From Deltaproteobacteria bacterium (GTDB taxonomy: Bacteria; Desulfobacterota; Binatia; Binatales; Binataceae): DNA of 57,989 nucleotides. The stretch spans positions 24,730 to 82,718 of the forward strand of contig PNBD01000117.1 of NCBI GenBank assembly GCA_003135855.1, in the 5' to 3' direction. Numbering within the stretch: the first letter of the stretch is position 1; every line of letters begins with the position of its first letter. The position numbers were made by a program, and so were the translations under genes. This document shows positions 7,403 through 15,307 of this stretch, piece by piece. Under the pieces are notes generated by a model. The model saw only the letters and a list, made by a program, of their open reading frames with translations, ran no database searches and was not told the origin of the DNA.

Positions 7403-8122
7403 ATGAGCGATTCGAAAAGCAAAGTCGCAGTCGTAGTGGGCGTCGGCGAGGGACTGGGCAGTGCATTGGCGCGCCGATTCGGCGCAGGCTATAAAATCGC
7501 GCTGGTCGCCAGAAGCGCGACTGTCATCAACAAGGTCGCCGATGAAATCCGCGCCGCCGGTGGAACCGCACTGCCGATCCAGAGCGACGCGGCGCTCGTC
7601 GAGCAAGTCGCGGCCGCTCATCAGCAGATCCGCAAGGAGCTTGGTGCCATCGACGTTTTGATTTTCAACGGCGGCCGCCGCTCGATGGGCCGCTTGCTCG
7701 ACATCACGCCCGAAGTGTTCGAGGCCGATTGGCGCGGTCATACGTTCGCCGCATTTCTATGGGCGCGGCAGGTCGTGCCCGAGATGCTCGAGCGTCACTG
7801 CGGCACCATCCTGATCACCGGTGCGACTGCCGGCATCCGGCCGTTCCCGACTTCAGCCGGCTTCGCGCCCGCCAAATTTGCGGTCCGCGGACTCGCGCAA
7901 GTGATGTCGCGCGACCTGCATCCGCAGGGCATCCACGTCGCGTACGTCAACGTCGATGGCGGAATCGACATGCCGATGCTCAGAAAGTTCCGGCCCGAGG
8001 TCAAAGACGAAGACTTGCTGAAGCCGTCGGCGATCGCCGAGGCGTACTGGTTCCTCGCGCATCAGGATCGCAGCGCGTGGAGTCACGAACTCGATGTGCG
8101 TCCGTTCTCGGAGAAGTTCTAG
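7403..8122 (+). CDS. SDR-family protein lacking the catalytic Tyr (SDR_c10-like)
   Basis: Seen: 239 residues with a Rossmann glycine motif in altered form ('VGVGEGLGSALA') and, where classical SDRs have YxxxK, 'FAPAK'. Tyr is replaced by Phe and the usual Ser position is not conserved. The start is ATG 7403 after GAGGTAAAAGCC. Known: a conserved SDR subgroup (cd05373, SDR_c10) has exactly this Tyr-to-Phe change with Lys retained; its reaction is not established. The protein at 14565-15284 is a clear paralogue with 'FGPAK' and the same C-terminal 'VRPFxEKF'. A methyltransferase gene follows on the same strand. Confidence 0.88.
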   Translation: MSDSKSKVAVVVGVGEGLGSALARRFGAGYKIALVARSATVINKVADEIRAAGGTALPIQSDAALVEQVAAAHQQIRKELGAIDVLIFNGGRRSMGRLLDITPEVFEADWRGHTFAAFLWARQVVPEMLERHCGTILITGATAGIRPFPTSAGFAPAKFAVRGLAQVMSRDLHPQGIHVAYVNVDGGIDMPMLRKFRPEVKDEDLLKPSAIAEAYWFLAHQDRSAWSHELDVRPFSEKF

Positions 8123-8289
8123 CGACGCGCAGGCGGGACGAGAGTGATTTTTCGGTCGCAATAGTGACGCGAAGCGCCCAGACTTAAGTGAGATCAGTGT
8201 TCAAGATTTGCATTCGACTTCGGCTGGCGAACGTCGCCGGAAGAATTCCGCGCGGCAAGTTTTCACGGATCTAGATCGAGGACACGCAC

Positions 8290-8973
8290 ATGGCGGACGC
8301 GACGCAACGCGGTTATTCACGAACATTTCAGGCGCTGGCGCAGTGGTTTACGCCCAATCGCGACAACGCGCTCAGGCAGTATCGCTCGCGTGCGCCGATT
8401 TATGATCTCGAACTTCGACTGCTCGAGCCGGTGCGTCAACGCTCGATCGAGATGCTCAGCTTGAAGCGCGGCGACCACGTGCTCGACGTCGGATGCGGCA
8501 CGGGCTTGAGTTTTTCGGCGCTCGAGGAACTGATCGGCGCGGAGGGCTCGATAACCGGAATCGAGCAGAGTCCCGAGATGCTCGAGCGCGCTCGGGTGCG
8601 CGCAGTCGAGCACCACTGGCAAAACGTCACGATTGTTTCGTCGCCGGTCGAGCACGCGGAAATTCCCGGCGCCGTCGATGCGGCCTTGTTTCACTTCACT
8701 CACGACATCATGCGGACTCGCAGCGCGGTCGCCAACGTGGTCAAGAATGTGCGTTCCGGCGGAACGATCGTCGCGGCCGGTCTCAAGTGGGCGCCTCCGC
8801 GAGCGATGGCGCTGAATCCGTTGGTCTGGGGCGCCGCGATGCGCTCGACGTCGACGCTCGAAGGTCTTTCGCGCCCGTGGAGCCATCTCGAGCAATTGGT
8901 GCCGAATCTCGAAGTCGAGGAAATGCTCGCGGGCACCGTGTTTGTCGTCAAGGGAATTGTGAAGTCCAACTGA
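8290..8973 (+). CDS. Class I SAM-dependent methyltransferase
   Basis: Seen: 227 residues with SAM motif I 'VLDVGCGTGLSF' near residue 65, the acidic motif 'ITGIEQSPEM' after it, and a later 'VRSGGTIVAAGLKWAP' post-motif. Known: this is the methyltransferase-11/25 type fold; the substrate cannot be read from sequence. The start is ATG 8290 with GAGGAC upstream. It is followed 31 bp later by an LLM oxidoreductase on the same strand, so the two may share a transcript. Confidence 0.88.
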   Translation: MADATQRGYSRTFQALAQWFTPNRDNALRQYRSRAPIYDLELRLLEPVRQRSIEMLSLKRGDHVLDVGCGTGLSFSALEELIGAEGSITGIEQSPEMLERARVRAVEHHWQNVTIVSSPVEHAEIPGAVDAALFHFTHDIMRTRSAVANVVKNVRSGGTIVAAGLKWAPPRAMALNPLVWGAAMRSTSTLEGLSRPWSHLEQLVPNLEVEEMLAGTVFVVKGIVKSN

Positions 8974-9004
8974 GCGACTCGCGATTGAGGATCGAGGCAG
9001 GCGA

Positions 9005-10021
9005 TTGAAGCACGCGATGTTTCTGCCGTCCGGACCGGCGCCGCGCATGATCGAGTGGGCGCGCAAGATCGAATCGGCCGGCTTCGATTCGCTCTGGCAG
9101 GGCGAGTTCGTTAATTCCGCGCTGATTCCGCTCGCCGCCATCGCACCGTCCACCACGAAGATCAAACTCGGCGCGGGCGTGGTGCTCGCTTTCACGCAAA
9201 GTCCCGTGATGCTGACGTTTGCGTCGCTCGATCTCGACTACTTGAGCGAGGGGCGTTTCATCCTCGGGCTCGGCGTCGCGCATCCGAATCGCAATAACAA
9301 TTGGTACGGCGGTAACGACGCGGGCAAACCGGTCAGCCAGATGCGCGAGTATCTGCAGGTCGTGCGGCTGATCACCGAGAAGTCCGCGGAGGGCGGACCG
9401 ATCGAATTTCAGGGCGATTACTATCACGTGCGGGCGCGCGATTTCACCCCGCGTCGAGTGCCGCAGCCGCGACCGCGCTTTCCGGTTTACATCGCGGGTG
9501 TGAAACCGAAGATGGCGCGGCTCAGCGGCGAGCTGGCCGACGGCTTGATCGGCAATCCGATGTTTTCGCCGCGCCACGTGCGCGAAAACGTGGTGCCGGC
9601 GGTCGCGGCCGGGCTCGCGATATCAAAGCGCAAGCGCGCAGATTTTGAAATCCTCGGCCAATGCTTCACCGTGATCGACAACGATCTCGCGACGGCGTAT
9701 CGAATCGCCGCGCGCTCGTTTCTGTTCTCGATCTGGGCGCGCATCTACGACGACATCATGATCGCAGAGGGATTCGGCCACGTGCTCGAGGAAGTCCGCG
9801 CCTTGCAGAAGAGTGGCAAACCCGACGACGCGCTCGACAAGATCCCGCGCGAGATGGTCGATGCGTTCGCGGCGGTTGGTCCGATCGATCGGGTGCGCGC
9901 GCGGCTGCAAGCGCGCGCAGGCCTCCTCGATACCGTAATCCTCGCGGTGCCATCGACGCAGACCAGCGCCGACGAGCAGGATCACTACCGCGCCAAAATT
10001 CTCGACAGTTTCGGATCGTAG
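9005..10021 (+). CDS. LLM-class flavin/F420-dependent oxidoreductase
   Basis: Seen: 338 residues of luciferase-like TIM-barrel sequence: 'AGFDSLWQGEF', 'IKLGAGVVLAF', 'LDYLSEGRFILGLGVAHP', 'FPVYIAGVKPKMARL'. I chose the TTG at 9005 as start because it gives the family's usual 'MKxxxFLPSG' opening; the first ATG is at 9017. Known: LLM enzymes use FMN or F420 for oxidation or reduction of varied substrates. This is one of three intact LLM genes in the window (also 19112 and 31007) plus a truncated one at 51.5 kb. Confidence 0.88.
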   Translation: MKHAMFLPSGPAPRMIEWARKIESAGFDSLWQGEFVNSALIPLAAIAPSTTKIKLGAGVVLAFTQSPVMLTFASLDLDYLSEGRFILGLGVAHPNRNNNWYGGNDAGKPVSQMREYLQVVRLITEKSAEGGPIEFQGDYYHVRARDFTPRRVPQPRPRFPVYIAGVKPKMARLSGELADGLIGNPMFSPRHVRENVVPAVAAGLAISKRKRADFEILGQCFTVIDNDLATAYRIAARSFLFSIWARIYDDIMIAEGFGHVLEEVRALQKSGKPDDALDKIPREMVDAFAAVGPIDRVRARLQARAGLLDTVILAVPSTQTSADEQDHYRAKILDSFGS

Positions 10022-10119
10022 TCGCGAATTCGCGCTTCGCCGGTTGCATCGCTTGTGAGAACGTCTTATCGAGATCAGTTGGAACGCCCAACCTTTAGCC
10101 GTCCGTAAGGAGTTCAATC

Positions 10120-10728
10120 ATGAAACTGTATTTTTCTCCCGGCGCGTGTTCGCTCTCCCCGCATATCGTTCTGCAAGAGGCGGGCATCAATGCCGAGCTC
10201 GAAAGCGTCGATCTCAAAGCCAAGAAGACGAAGAGCGGCGCGGACTTCACCGCGGTGAATCCCAAGGGGCAAGTGCCGACGCTGGTGCTCGACAGCGGCG
10301 ACGTGCTGACCGAAGGTCCCGCGATCGTGCAGTACCTGGCCGACCGCAAGCCCGAGTCCAAACTCGCGCCGGCGGCGGGAACGCTCGAGCGGTACAAGCT
10401 GCAGGAGTGGCTCAATTTCATCACCAGCGAGCTGCACAAGGGCTTCTCGCCCCTGTTCAATCCAGCGACTCCTGCTGAATTCAAGAAGATCGCGGCTGAC
10501 GGGATCGGAAAACAATTCGCGCTGGTGGATGCTCAGCTCGGCAAGGTCGGTCCGTTCCTGATGGGCGCGCAGTTCACGGTCGCGGATGCATACCTGTTCG
10601 TGATGACGACGTGGACCAAGTACGTCGGGATCGATCTCGCCAAGTGGCCGAAGGTCAAGGCCTACTCCGATAGCATCGCGGCGCGGCCCAAGGTGCAGGC
10701 GGCGCTGAAAGAGGAAGGGCTCGCCTGA
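10120..10728 (+). CDS. gstA: Glutathione S-transferase, beta class (GstA-like)
   Basis: Seen: 202 residues opening 'MKLYFSPGACSLSPHI', with Cys10 at the beta-class position, 'NPKGQVPTLVLD' containing the cis-Pro, 'TEGPAIVQYLAD', and a C-terminal helical domain with 'FTVADAYLFVM'. Length and motifs match bacterial GstA. The start is ATG 10120 behind AAGGAG. Known: conjugates glutathione to electrophiles and may hold a mixed disulfide at Cys10. Monocistronic: its own terminator follows at about 10760-10800. Confidence 0.92.
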   Translation: MKLYFSPGACSLSPHIVLQEAGINAELESVDLKAKKTKSGADFTAVNPKGQVPTLVLDSGDVLTEGPAIVQYLADRKPESKLAPAAGTLERYKLQEWLNFITSELHKGFSPLFNPATPAEFKKIAADGIGKQFALVDAQLGKVGPFLMGAQFTVADAYLFVMTTWTKYVGIDLAKWPKVKAYSDSIAARPKVQAALKEEGLA

Positions 10729-10759
10729 CGGGTCTCGCGACTGTGCAAATCTGAAGCGC

Positions 10760-10800
10760 AACGCGCCTGCTCGCGTCGATCGCGGCCGGCGCGTTCTTTT
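10760..10800 (+). terminator. Intrinsic terminator after gstA
   Basis: Seen: AACGCGCC (10760-10767) pairs with GGCGCGTT (10788-10795), with a further CGCG/CGCG pairing possible inside the loop, followed by CTTTTT. It lies 32 bp after the GST stop codon. Confidence 0.7.
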
Positions 10801-10841
10801 TGCGTTGGAGGCTCGCGATGCGAAACCGCCACCTCGCTTAG

Positions 10842-11423
10842 TTAAAAGACGCGCGCGCTTTTGGGTTCCACCAGAACGACTTGCAGCGGCTGATCGCGTG
10901 CATTTTCGGTCTGCAGCATTTCCAGTTCGAGCCACGCCGCGACGCCGGCCGGCGCGCCGCGCTCATCGGTTCTTCCATCGCTAAATTTCAGCTTCACCGC
11001 GACGTCAGTCAGCGTCACCAGCACTCGCGGCGGATGCGATACTATCAGGCCTTTTTCGCGCGGGCCGAAGCCGAGTCGTACGATCCTCACGCGATCGTTT
11101 TCGAAATCCACGGTATAACGCGCGGGATCGATTCGAACCGCGTCGAGTTCGAGCGACGCTGCGGTCGGAGCGGATTTGAGTTCCACGCGAATTTCGCGAA
11201 GCGGTGTCGTATCGGCACGCTCAGTCGCGCCCGCCAACTGCTCGACGTACTGAGTGCGACCGGAATTCAGATCGACTCGGACCATCGCCATCGCGACGGG
11301 CGTGTATTTCGGCGCGGCCTGATCGGCCGCCAGATCGACGTGCACGATTCGGACGTATTCGTTTTCGAATGCGACCTGATACGGCTCGGAATCTGTCACC
11401 GCGCTCTCCGATTCGTCCTTCAT
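10842..11423 (-). CDS. Tandem cupin-like protein
   Basis: Seen: 193 residues made of two similar halves, each with 'FENxxVRIV' followed by strands and ending in 'xVxLxPK/LK' (about residues 19-85 and 106-190). 'GLIVSHPPRVLVTLTD' in the second half resembles a cupin strand with one histidine; the full metal-binding His set is absent. Known: similar double-domain proteins are annotated as cupins of unknown role. It is the last gene of a minus-strand group (merR, glutaredoxin, this), 20 bp after the glutaredoxin gene. Confidence 0.6.
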   Translation of the reverse strand: MKDESESAVTDSEPYQVAFENEYVRIVHVDLAADQAAPKYTPVAMAMVRVDLNSGRTQYVEQLAGATERADTTPLREIRVELKSAPTAASLELDAVRIDPARYTVDFENDRVRIVRLGFGPREKGLIVSHPPRVLVTLTDVAVKLKFSDGRTDERGAPAGVAAWLELEMLQTENARDQPLQVVLVEPKSARVF

Positions 11424-11443
11424 TGGTCTCGTCCCTTGCGGCT

Positions 11444-11677
11444 CTAACCGTTCAGACCGAGCATCTTGCGCAGCTTGGACGCGCTGAAGCCGACCATCGT
11501 TTCATCGCCAACCTGGATCACCGGAACCGCTCGATACCCGCGATTGATCAGCTCCTCGCGCGCGACGGGATCGTTCGCGATGCTCTTCTCGATGAAGCCG
11601 ACTTTATGCGCTCTGAAAAATTCTTTCGCTTGCTGGCACGCCGAGCATCCGAGATTGGTATAAATCACCACTTCCAT
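11444..11677 (-). CDS. Glutaredoxin-like protein
   Basis: Seen: 77 residues, a single thioredoxin fold with Cys11-Ser-Ala-Cys14, cis-Pro52 ('AVPVIQ') and a GF-type C-terminal 'GFSASKLRKMLG'. Length fits NrdH/mycoredoxin-type glutaredoxins. Known: reduces disulfides or mixed disulfides using glutathione, mycothiol or thioredoxin reductase. It lies between a MerR regulator and a cupin-like gene on the same strand, which suggests a thiol or metal stress context (inference). Confidence 0.88.
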   Translation of the reverse strand: MEVVIYTNLGCSACQQAKEFFRAHKVGFIEKSIANDPVAREELINRGYRAVPVIQVGDETMVGFSASKLRKMLGLNG

Positions 11678-11779
11678 TGCGGGTCTCCTCGCCGGACATT
11701 TGACGGGCCGCGGCTCTAGCGCCGTTCCCTATTTTTTTCTGCAGTGACGATCAGGTCTTGCGGCGAGATTCGCGTCCGC

Positions 11780-12190
11780 TCAATGAAGCTTCATCGACGC
11801 CGTGACATCGCGTCGTGAGTGGCATCTCGCGCATCGCACGCCGGAACATCCGCCGCAATCGTGAACCATCTTCTCGAGCGTGCGGCGCATCCGCTGCAAT
11901 CGGCGGATCTCGTCGTTCATCTCGGCCAGTTTGGCCTCCGCTTTGCGCGTCACCGGTCCGCATTCCGCGGTCGATTTTACGCCCAGCGAAAGCAGATCCT
12001 TGATTTCTCTCAGCGAAAAGCCAAGCTGCTTCGCATCCTGGATGAAGCGCAGGCGATCGAGCACCTCGTCGGCGTAAATCCGGTAGCCCGCGATCGTTCG
12101 CCGCGGTTTCGCGAGGAGCCCCTGGCGCTCGTAGAAGCGCATCGTGTCAATGCTCACGCCCGCCGCGTCTGCCACTCGACCGATCGTCAT
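11780..12190 (-). CDS. MerR-family metal-type regulator
   Basis: Seen: start chosen at the ATG at 12188-12190, giving 'MTIGRVADAAGVSIDTMRFYERQGLL', the standard MerR opening. The longer open frame upstream overlaps its own promoter. A winged-helix (1-70), a long dimer helix, then cysteines: one in 'STAECGPV' at the start of the dimer helix and a C-terminal 'DCGGCSGVRCARCH' cluster. Known: a Cys at the head of the dimer helix plus a C-terminal Cys pair is the layout of metal sensors (MerR, CadR, ZntR). The metal is not determined. It is the first gene of a group with glutaredoxin and the cupin-like gene; no efflux pump is adjacent. Confidence 0.88.
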   Translation of the reverse strand: MTIGRVADAAGVSIDTMRFYERQGLLAKPRRTIAGYRIYADEVLDRLRFIQDAKQLGFSLREIKDLLSLGVKSTAECGPVTRKAEAKLAEMNDEIRRLQRMRRTLEKMVHDCGGCSGVRCARCHSRRDVTASMKLH

Positions 12191-12200
12191 CTGTTCCAAC

Positions 12201-12232
12201 ACGCTACACCCTTGACCATAGTCCAGAGTCAA
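12201..12232 (-). promoter_or_regulatory. MerR-type promoter/operator with 20-bp spacer
   Basis: Seen on the minus strand: TTGACT (-35), 20 bp, TAGCGT (-10). The spacer holds an imperfect dyad (12208-12229, ACTCTGGAC and its partner GTCAAGGGT). This is the geometry of metal-regulated MerR promoters, where the overlong spacer is under-twisted by the activator. The likely transcript start is only a few bases before the ATG. Confidence 0.7.
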
Positions 12233-12566
12233 TGCCCGTCCGCGTTTTCGATGTTCGCGCCAGATGCCAGTTCAGCGGTCAGGCGCCAATTTCAAGTTCC
12301 AAGACTAGATCAATTCGATTGTCCGAGTCAGCCGCCCTGGAAACGCGAATATTTTCTTCGGTGTACGAATTAAAGGTTGAGATGGTGCCGGGCGGAACGA
12401 TAACTAAAAGTGAACAACACTTGACCACACAGTCACACTGCTGTTACCACTGTACAGTGTCGAGTCGATGACTAGCTGATCTCGAAGGGGGGCCTTCGCT
12501 GATCGCCGGCGAGGATTGAACACTTGAACGCATTGATACTCGAACCCTAGCCAGGAATTTCAAACG
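12233..12566. other. Gap between merR and asnB with clustered palindromes
   Basis: No gene seen. Contains AAGTG-AACAA-CACTT (12408-12422), the perfect 12-bp palindrome CACTGTACAGTG (12448-12459) and a hairpin CGAAGG-GGGG-CCTTCG (12483-12498). These probably belong to the control region of the asparagine-synthase gene. Confidence 0.4.
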
Positions 12567-14507
12567 ATGTCTGGCATCTGTGGCGTCGTCAGCAGCGATC
12601 CGCGCGATCGGATCGATCCCGGCATCCTTGCCACGATGCGCGATACGCTGCGGCATCGCGGCCCTGACGATGAGGGCTTATATATCGGGCCGGGCGTCGG
12701 CTTGGGTCATCGCCGACTATCGATCATCGATCTCAGGTCCGAGGGCCGCCAGCCGATCGTCAACGAAGATCAGTCGGTGTACATCGTCTGCAACGGCGAG
12801 ATTTACAACCACGCCGAAATGCGCCCGTGGCTGGAAAAACGCGGGCATCGTTTCCGTTCGCACACCGACGCCGAAGTCGTCCTTCATCTCTATGAAGAAC
12901 TCGGCACGCGATGCGTCGATGAGCTCAGGGGCATGTTTGCCTTCGCGATTTGGGACGAACGCGCGCGCCGTCTGTTTCTCGCCCGCGATCGCCTTGGCGA
13001 GAAGCCGCTCTACTATCGCTTCGATGGCCGTCATCTGATCTTTGCCTCAGAAGTGAAAGCGCTGCTGGCTCATCCTGCGGTGCGGACCGAACCTGATGCC
13101 GCCGGGATCGATCAATACCTAACGTTGGGATATCTGCTCGGCTCGCAAAGTGCCTTCAGCGGAGTCAAAAAACTCGCGCCCGCTCATTACCTGACTTTCG
13201 AGAACGCTCGCGTCAAAGAGCGCCGCTACTGGCAGCTCAAGTACGAACCGAAACATAAAATCACCGACGAAGAGGCGCGCGGCGAAATCCTTGCCCGCCT
13301 CACGGAAAGCGTCAGCATCCGCCTCGCGAGCGAAGTTCCGGTCGGCGCATTCTTAAGCGGCGGCGTCGATTCGAGCGCGGTCGTCGCGCTCATGAGCTAT
13401 CTCGGCCAGCGGCACGTGAAAACATTTTCGATCGGTTTCAAGGACTCAGACTACGACGAGACCCGCTATGCGCGCATGGTCGCGGACGCCTTCAGCACCG
13501 ACCATCACGAATTCATCATCGAGCCTCCCAACGCCGAGGAGGTCATCAGCGAACTGGCCTGGCACTATGACGAGCCTTACGCGGATTCTTCGGCGATACC
13601 CGTCTACTATCTTTCGAAGCTCGCGCGCCCGTATGTCACGGTCGCGCTCAACGGCGATGCAGGCGACGAAAATTTCGCAGGCTACCGCCGCTATGCGATC
13701 GCGATGCTCGCCTATCATCTGCGCAATGTCCCGGCACCGCTTAGACGCGTCGTCGGCGCCGGAGTGTCCGCTGGCTACTCGGTGGTTGCTTCGACGCAGC
13801 GTCTGAAGCGCCGCATGAGCCTGCTGATCGACATGCTCGGACGCGATTGGAAATCGTTGTACAGCGGCTTGATGACCGTCTTTGATGACGACGAAAAGCG
13901 CCTGCTCTATACCGGGGACTTTGCGGCGCACGCGAAACTTCCGAGTCTCAGCACCCTCTACGACGAGTCACAGGCGGCCGATCCGCTCGACTCGACCCTG
14001 AGCGTCGATGTCCGCTCATACTTGCCCGATGATCTGCTAGTGAAGGTCGATCGAGCGACCATGGCCGCCGGCCTCGAGGCGCGCTCACCGATGCTCGATC
14101 ATCAATTCATGGAGTTCGTCGCCCGCCTGCCCGCGCGCTTGAAAATGAATTGGCGTGAACCAGCCGGCAAATCAATTTTCAAATCGTCGATGCGTGGGAT
14201 TGTGCCCGACCCCATACTCACTCGCAGCAAAATGGGATTCGGTGTGCCGCTCGATCACTGGATGCGGGGCAACTGGCAGGACTTGCTGCGCGATGTCCTA
14301 TTGAGTCCGGCCGCCAGCACCCGTGGCTACTTCCATCCTCATCGCGTCAAGACGCTGATCGACGAACACCTTGCTGGCACCCGCGATCGCCAGACCCAGC
14401 TCTGGTCACTCCTGATGCTCGAGATGTGGCATCGCACTTTCATCGACCAGTCGATCGCGACGCCGGTATCCCCGGGTCATTCGATGATCCACCGCATCTG
14501 CGCGTAA
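12567..14507 (+). CDS. asnB: Asparagine synthase-type amidotransferase with Cys2 replaced by Ser
   Basis: Seen: 646 residues, full length for AsnB. The N-terminal glutaminase domain (1-200) keeps 'HRRLSIIDL', 'NGEIYN' and 'SHTDAEV', but it starts Met-Ser-Gly-Ile-Cys-Gly where the family has Met-Cys-Gly. The nucleophile Cys2 is TCT (Ser), one base from TGT. The synthase domain has the P-loop 'SGGVDSS' at residues 264-270 and the C-terminal 'SKMGFGVPLDHWM' typical of the exosortase-associated AsnB-like branch. Known: Cys2 is needed for glutamine hydrolysis; without it the enzyme may use free ammonia or make a different amide. No polysaccharide or exosortase genes are nearby. ATG start with AGGA upstream. 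Confidence 0.88.
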   Translation: MSGICGVVSSDPRDRIDPGILATMRDTLRHRGPDDEGLYIGPGVGLGHRRLSIIDLRSEGRQPIVNEDQSVYIVCNGEIYNHAEMRPWLEKRGHRFRSHTDAEVVLHLYEELGTRCVDELRGMFAFAIWDERARRLFLARDRLGEKPLYYRFDGRHLIFASEVKALLAHPAVRTEPDAAGIDQYLTLGYLLGSQSAFSGVKKLAPAHYLTFENARVKERRYWQLKYEPKHKITDEEARGEILARLTESVSIRLASEVPVGAFLSGGVDSSAVVALMSYLGQRHVKTFSIGFKDSDYDETRYARMVADAFSTDHHEFIIEPPNAEEVISELAWHYDEPYADSSAIPVYYLSKLARPYVTVALNGDAGDENFAGYRRYAIAMLAYHLRNVPAPLRRVVGAGVSAGYSVVASTQRLKRRMSLLIDMLGRDWKSLYSGLMTVFDDDEKRLLYTGDFAAHAKLPSLSTLYDESQAADPLDSTLSVDVRSYLPDDLLVKVDRATMAAGLEARSPMLDHQFMEFVARLPARLKMNWREPAGKSIFKSSMRGIVPDPILTRSKMGFGVPLDHWMRGNWQDLLRDVLLSPAASTRGYFHPHRVKTLIDEHLAGTRDRQTQLWSLLMLEMWHRTFIDQSIATPVSPGHSMIHRICA

Positions 14508-14564
14508 GCCGCTGTTCGTGTGCGATTCGACGCCCACGCTTTTGGTACCAGGACTCGTCGAAGG

Positions 14565-15284
14565 TCAGAACTTCTCCTTGAACGGGCGGACCTCGAGTTC
14601 CATCGTCCACGCGCTCGGATGCTGATGCGCCAGATGCCAGTAGGTCTCGGCAATCGCATCGGGATCGAGTTGGTCTTCATCTTTCATGTTGGGAATACGC
14701 CGTCCCGGAATGTTGATCGACCCGTCCACGTTGATCCAGGCGACGTGAATTCCCTTCGGCCCGAGATCGCGCGCGAGCGATTGCGCGAGTCCGCGTAACG
14801 CAAACTTCGCGGGCCCAAACGCAATCGATTTCGGTCCCGCCTTCACACCCGCGGTCGCGCCGGTAAACAAGATCACGCCGCGTTTGTGTGCAATCATGTC
14901 CGGCACGACTTCCTTCGCGCTCAGAAAAGCGCCGAACGCGCCCACCCGCCACGCGTCCTCGTATTGCTCGGCGGTAACTTCACTGATGTTGCCCCACTTT
15001 CCGCCGCCGGCGTTGTAGAGCAGCACCTCGGGCGCGCCCAGCCGCTCGCGAATCGATTTGAATGCCGCGCTCACCCGCGCGCGATCGCCAAGATCGGCCG
15101 GCACTTCGATCGCTTTGCCGCCTGCCGCGCTGATTTCTTCCGCCAGCGAGTGCAGATACTTTTCATTCCGCGCACTGATTGCGACGGCGTATCCCTTCGC
15201 GAATCTCCGCGCGAGCGACGCGCCCAGTCCCGGTCCAACTCCTAACACCACTGCAACGCGCTCGTCTTTTGATTCTTTCGCCAT
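14565..15284 (-). CDS. SDR-family protein lacking the catalytic Tyr, paralogue
   Basis: Seen: 239 residues with 'LGVGPGLGASLARRF' as the nucleotide loop and 'FGPAK' at the YxxxK position. It is colinear with the SDR at 7403 over its whole length and shares the C-terminal 'VRPFKEKF'. Known: same SDR_c10-type subgroup with Phe for Tyr. It is the last gene of a tight minus-strand operon (acyl-CoA dehydrogenase, crotonase, phosphatase, quinone reductase, SDR), 23 bp after the quinone-reductase stop. Inference: it acts on an acyl-CoA or ketone intermediate of the same pathway, or has lost redox activity. Confidence 0.88.
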   Translation of the reverse strand: MAKESKDERVAVVLGVGPGLGASLARRFAKGYAVAISARNEKYLHSLAEEISAAGGKAIEVPADLGDRARVSAAFKSIRERLGAPEVLLYNAGGGKWGNISEVTAEQYEDAWRVGAFGAFLSAKEVVPDMIAHKRGVILFTGATAGVKAGPKSIAFGPAKFALRGLAQSLARDLGPKGIHVAWINVDGSINIPGRRIPNMKDEDQLDPDAIAETYWHLAHQHPSAWTMELEVRPFKEKF

Positions 15285-15307
15285 GGCTCACTTCTCCATC
15301 GAGCCGG

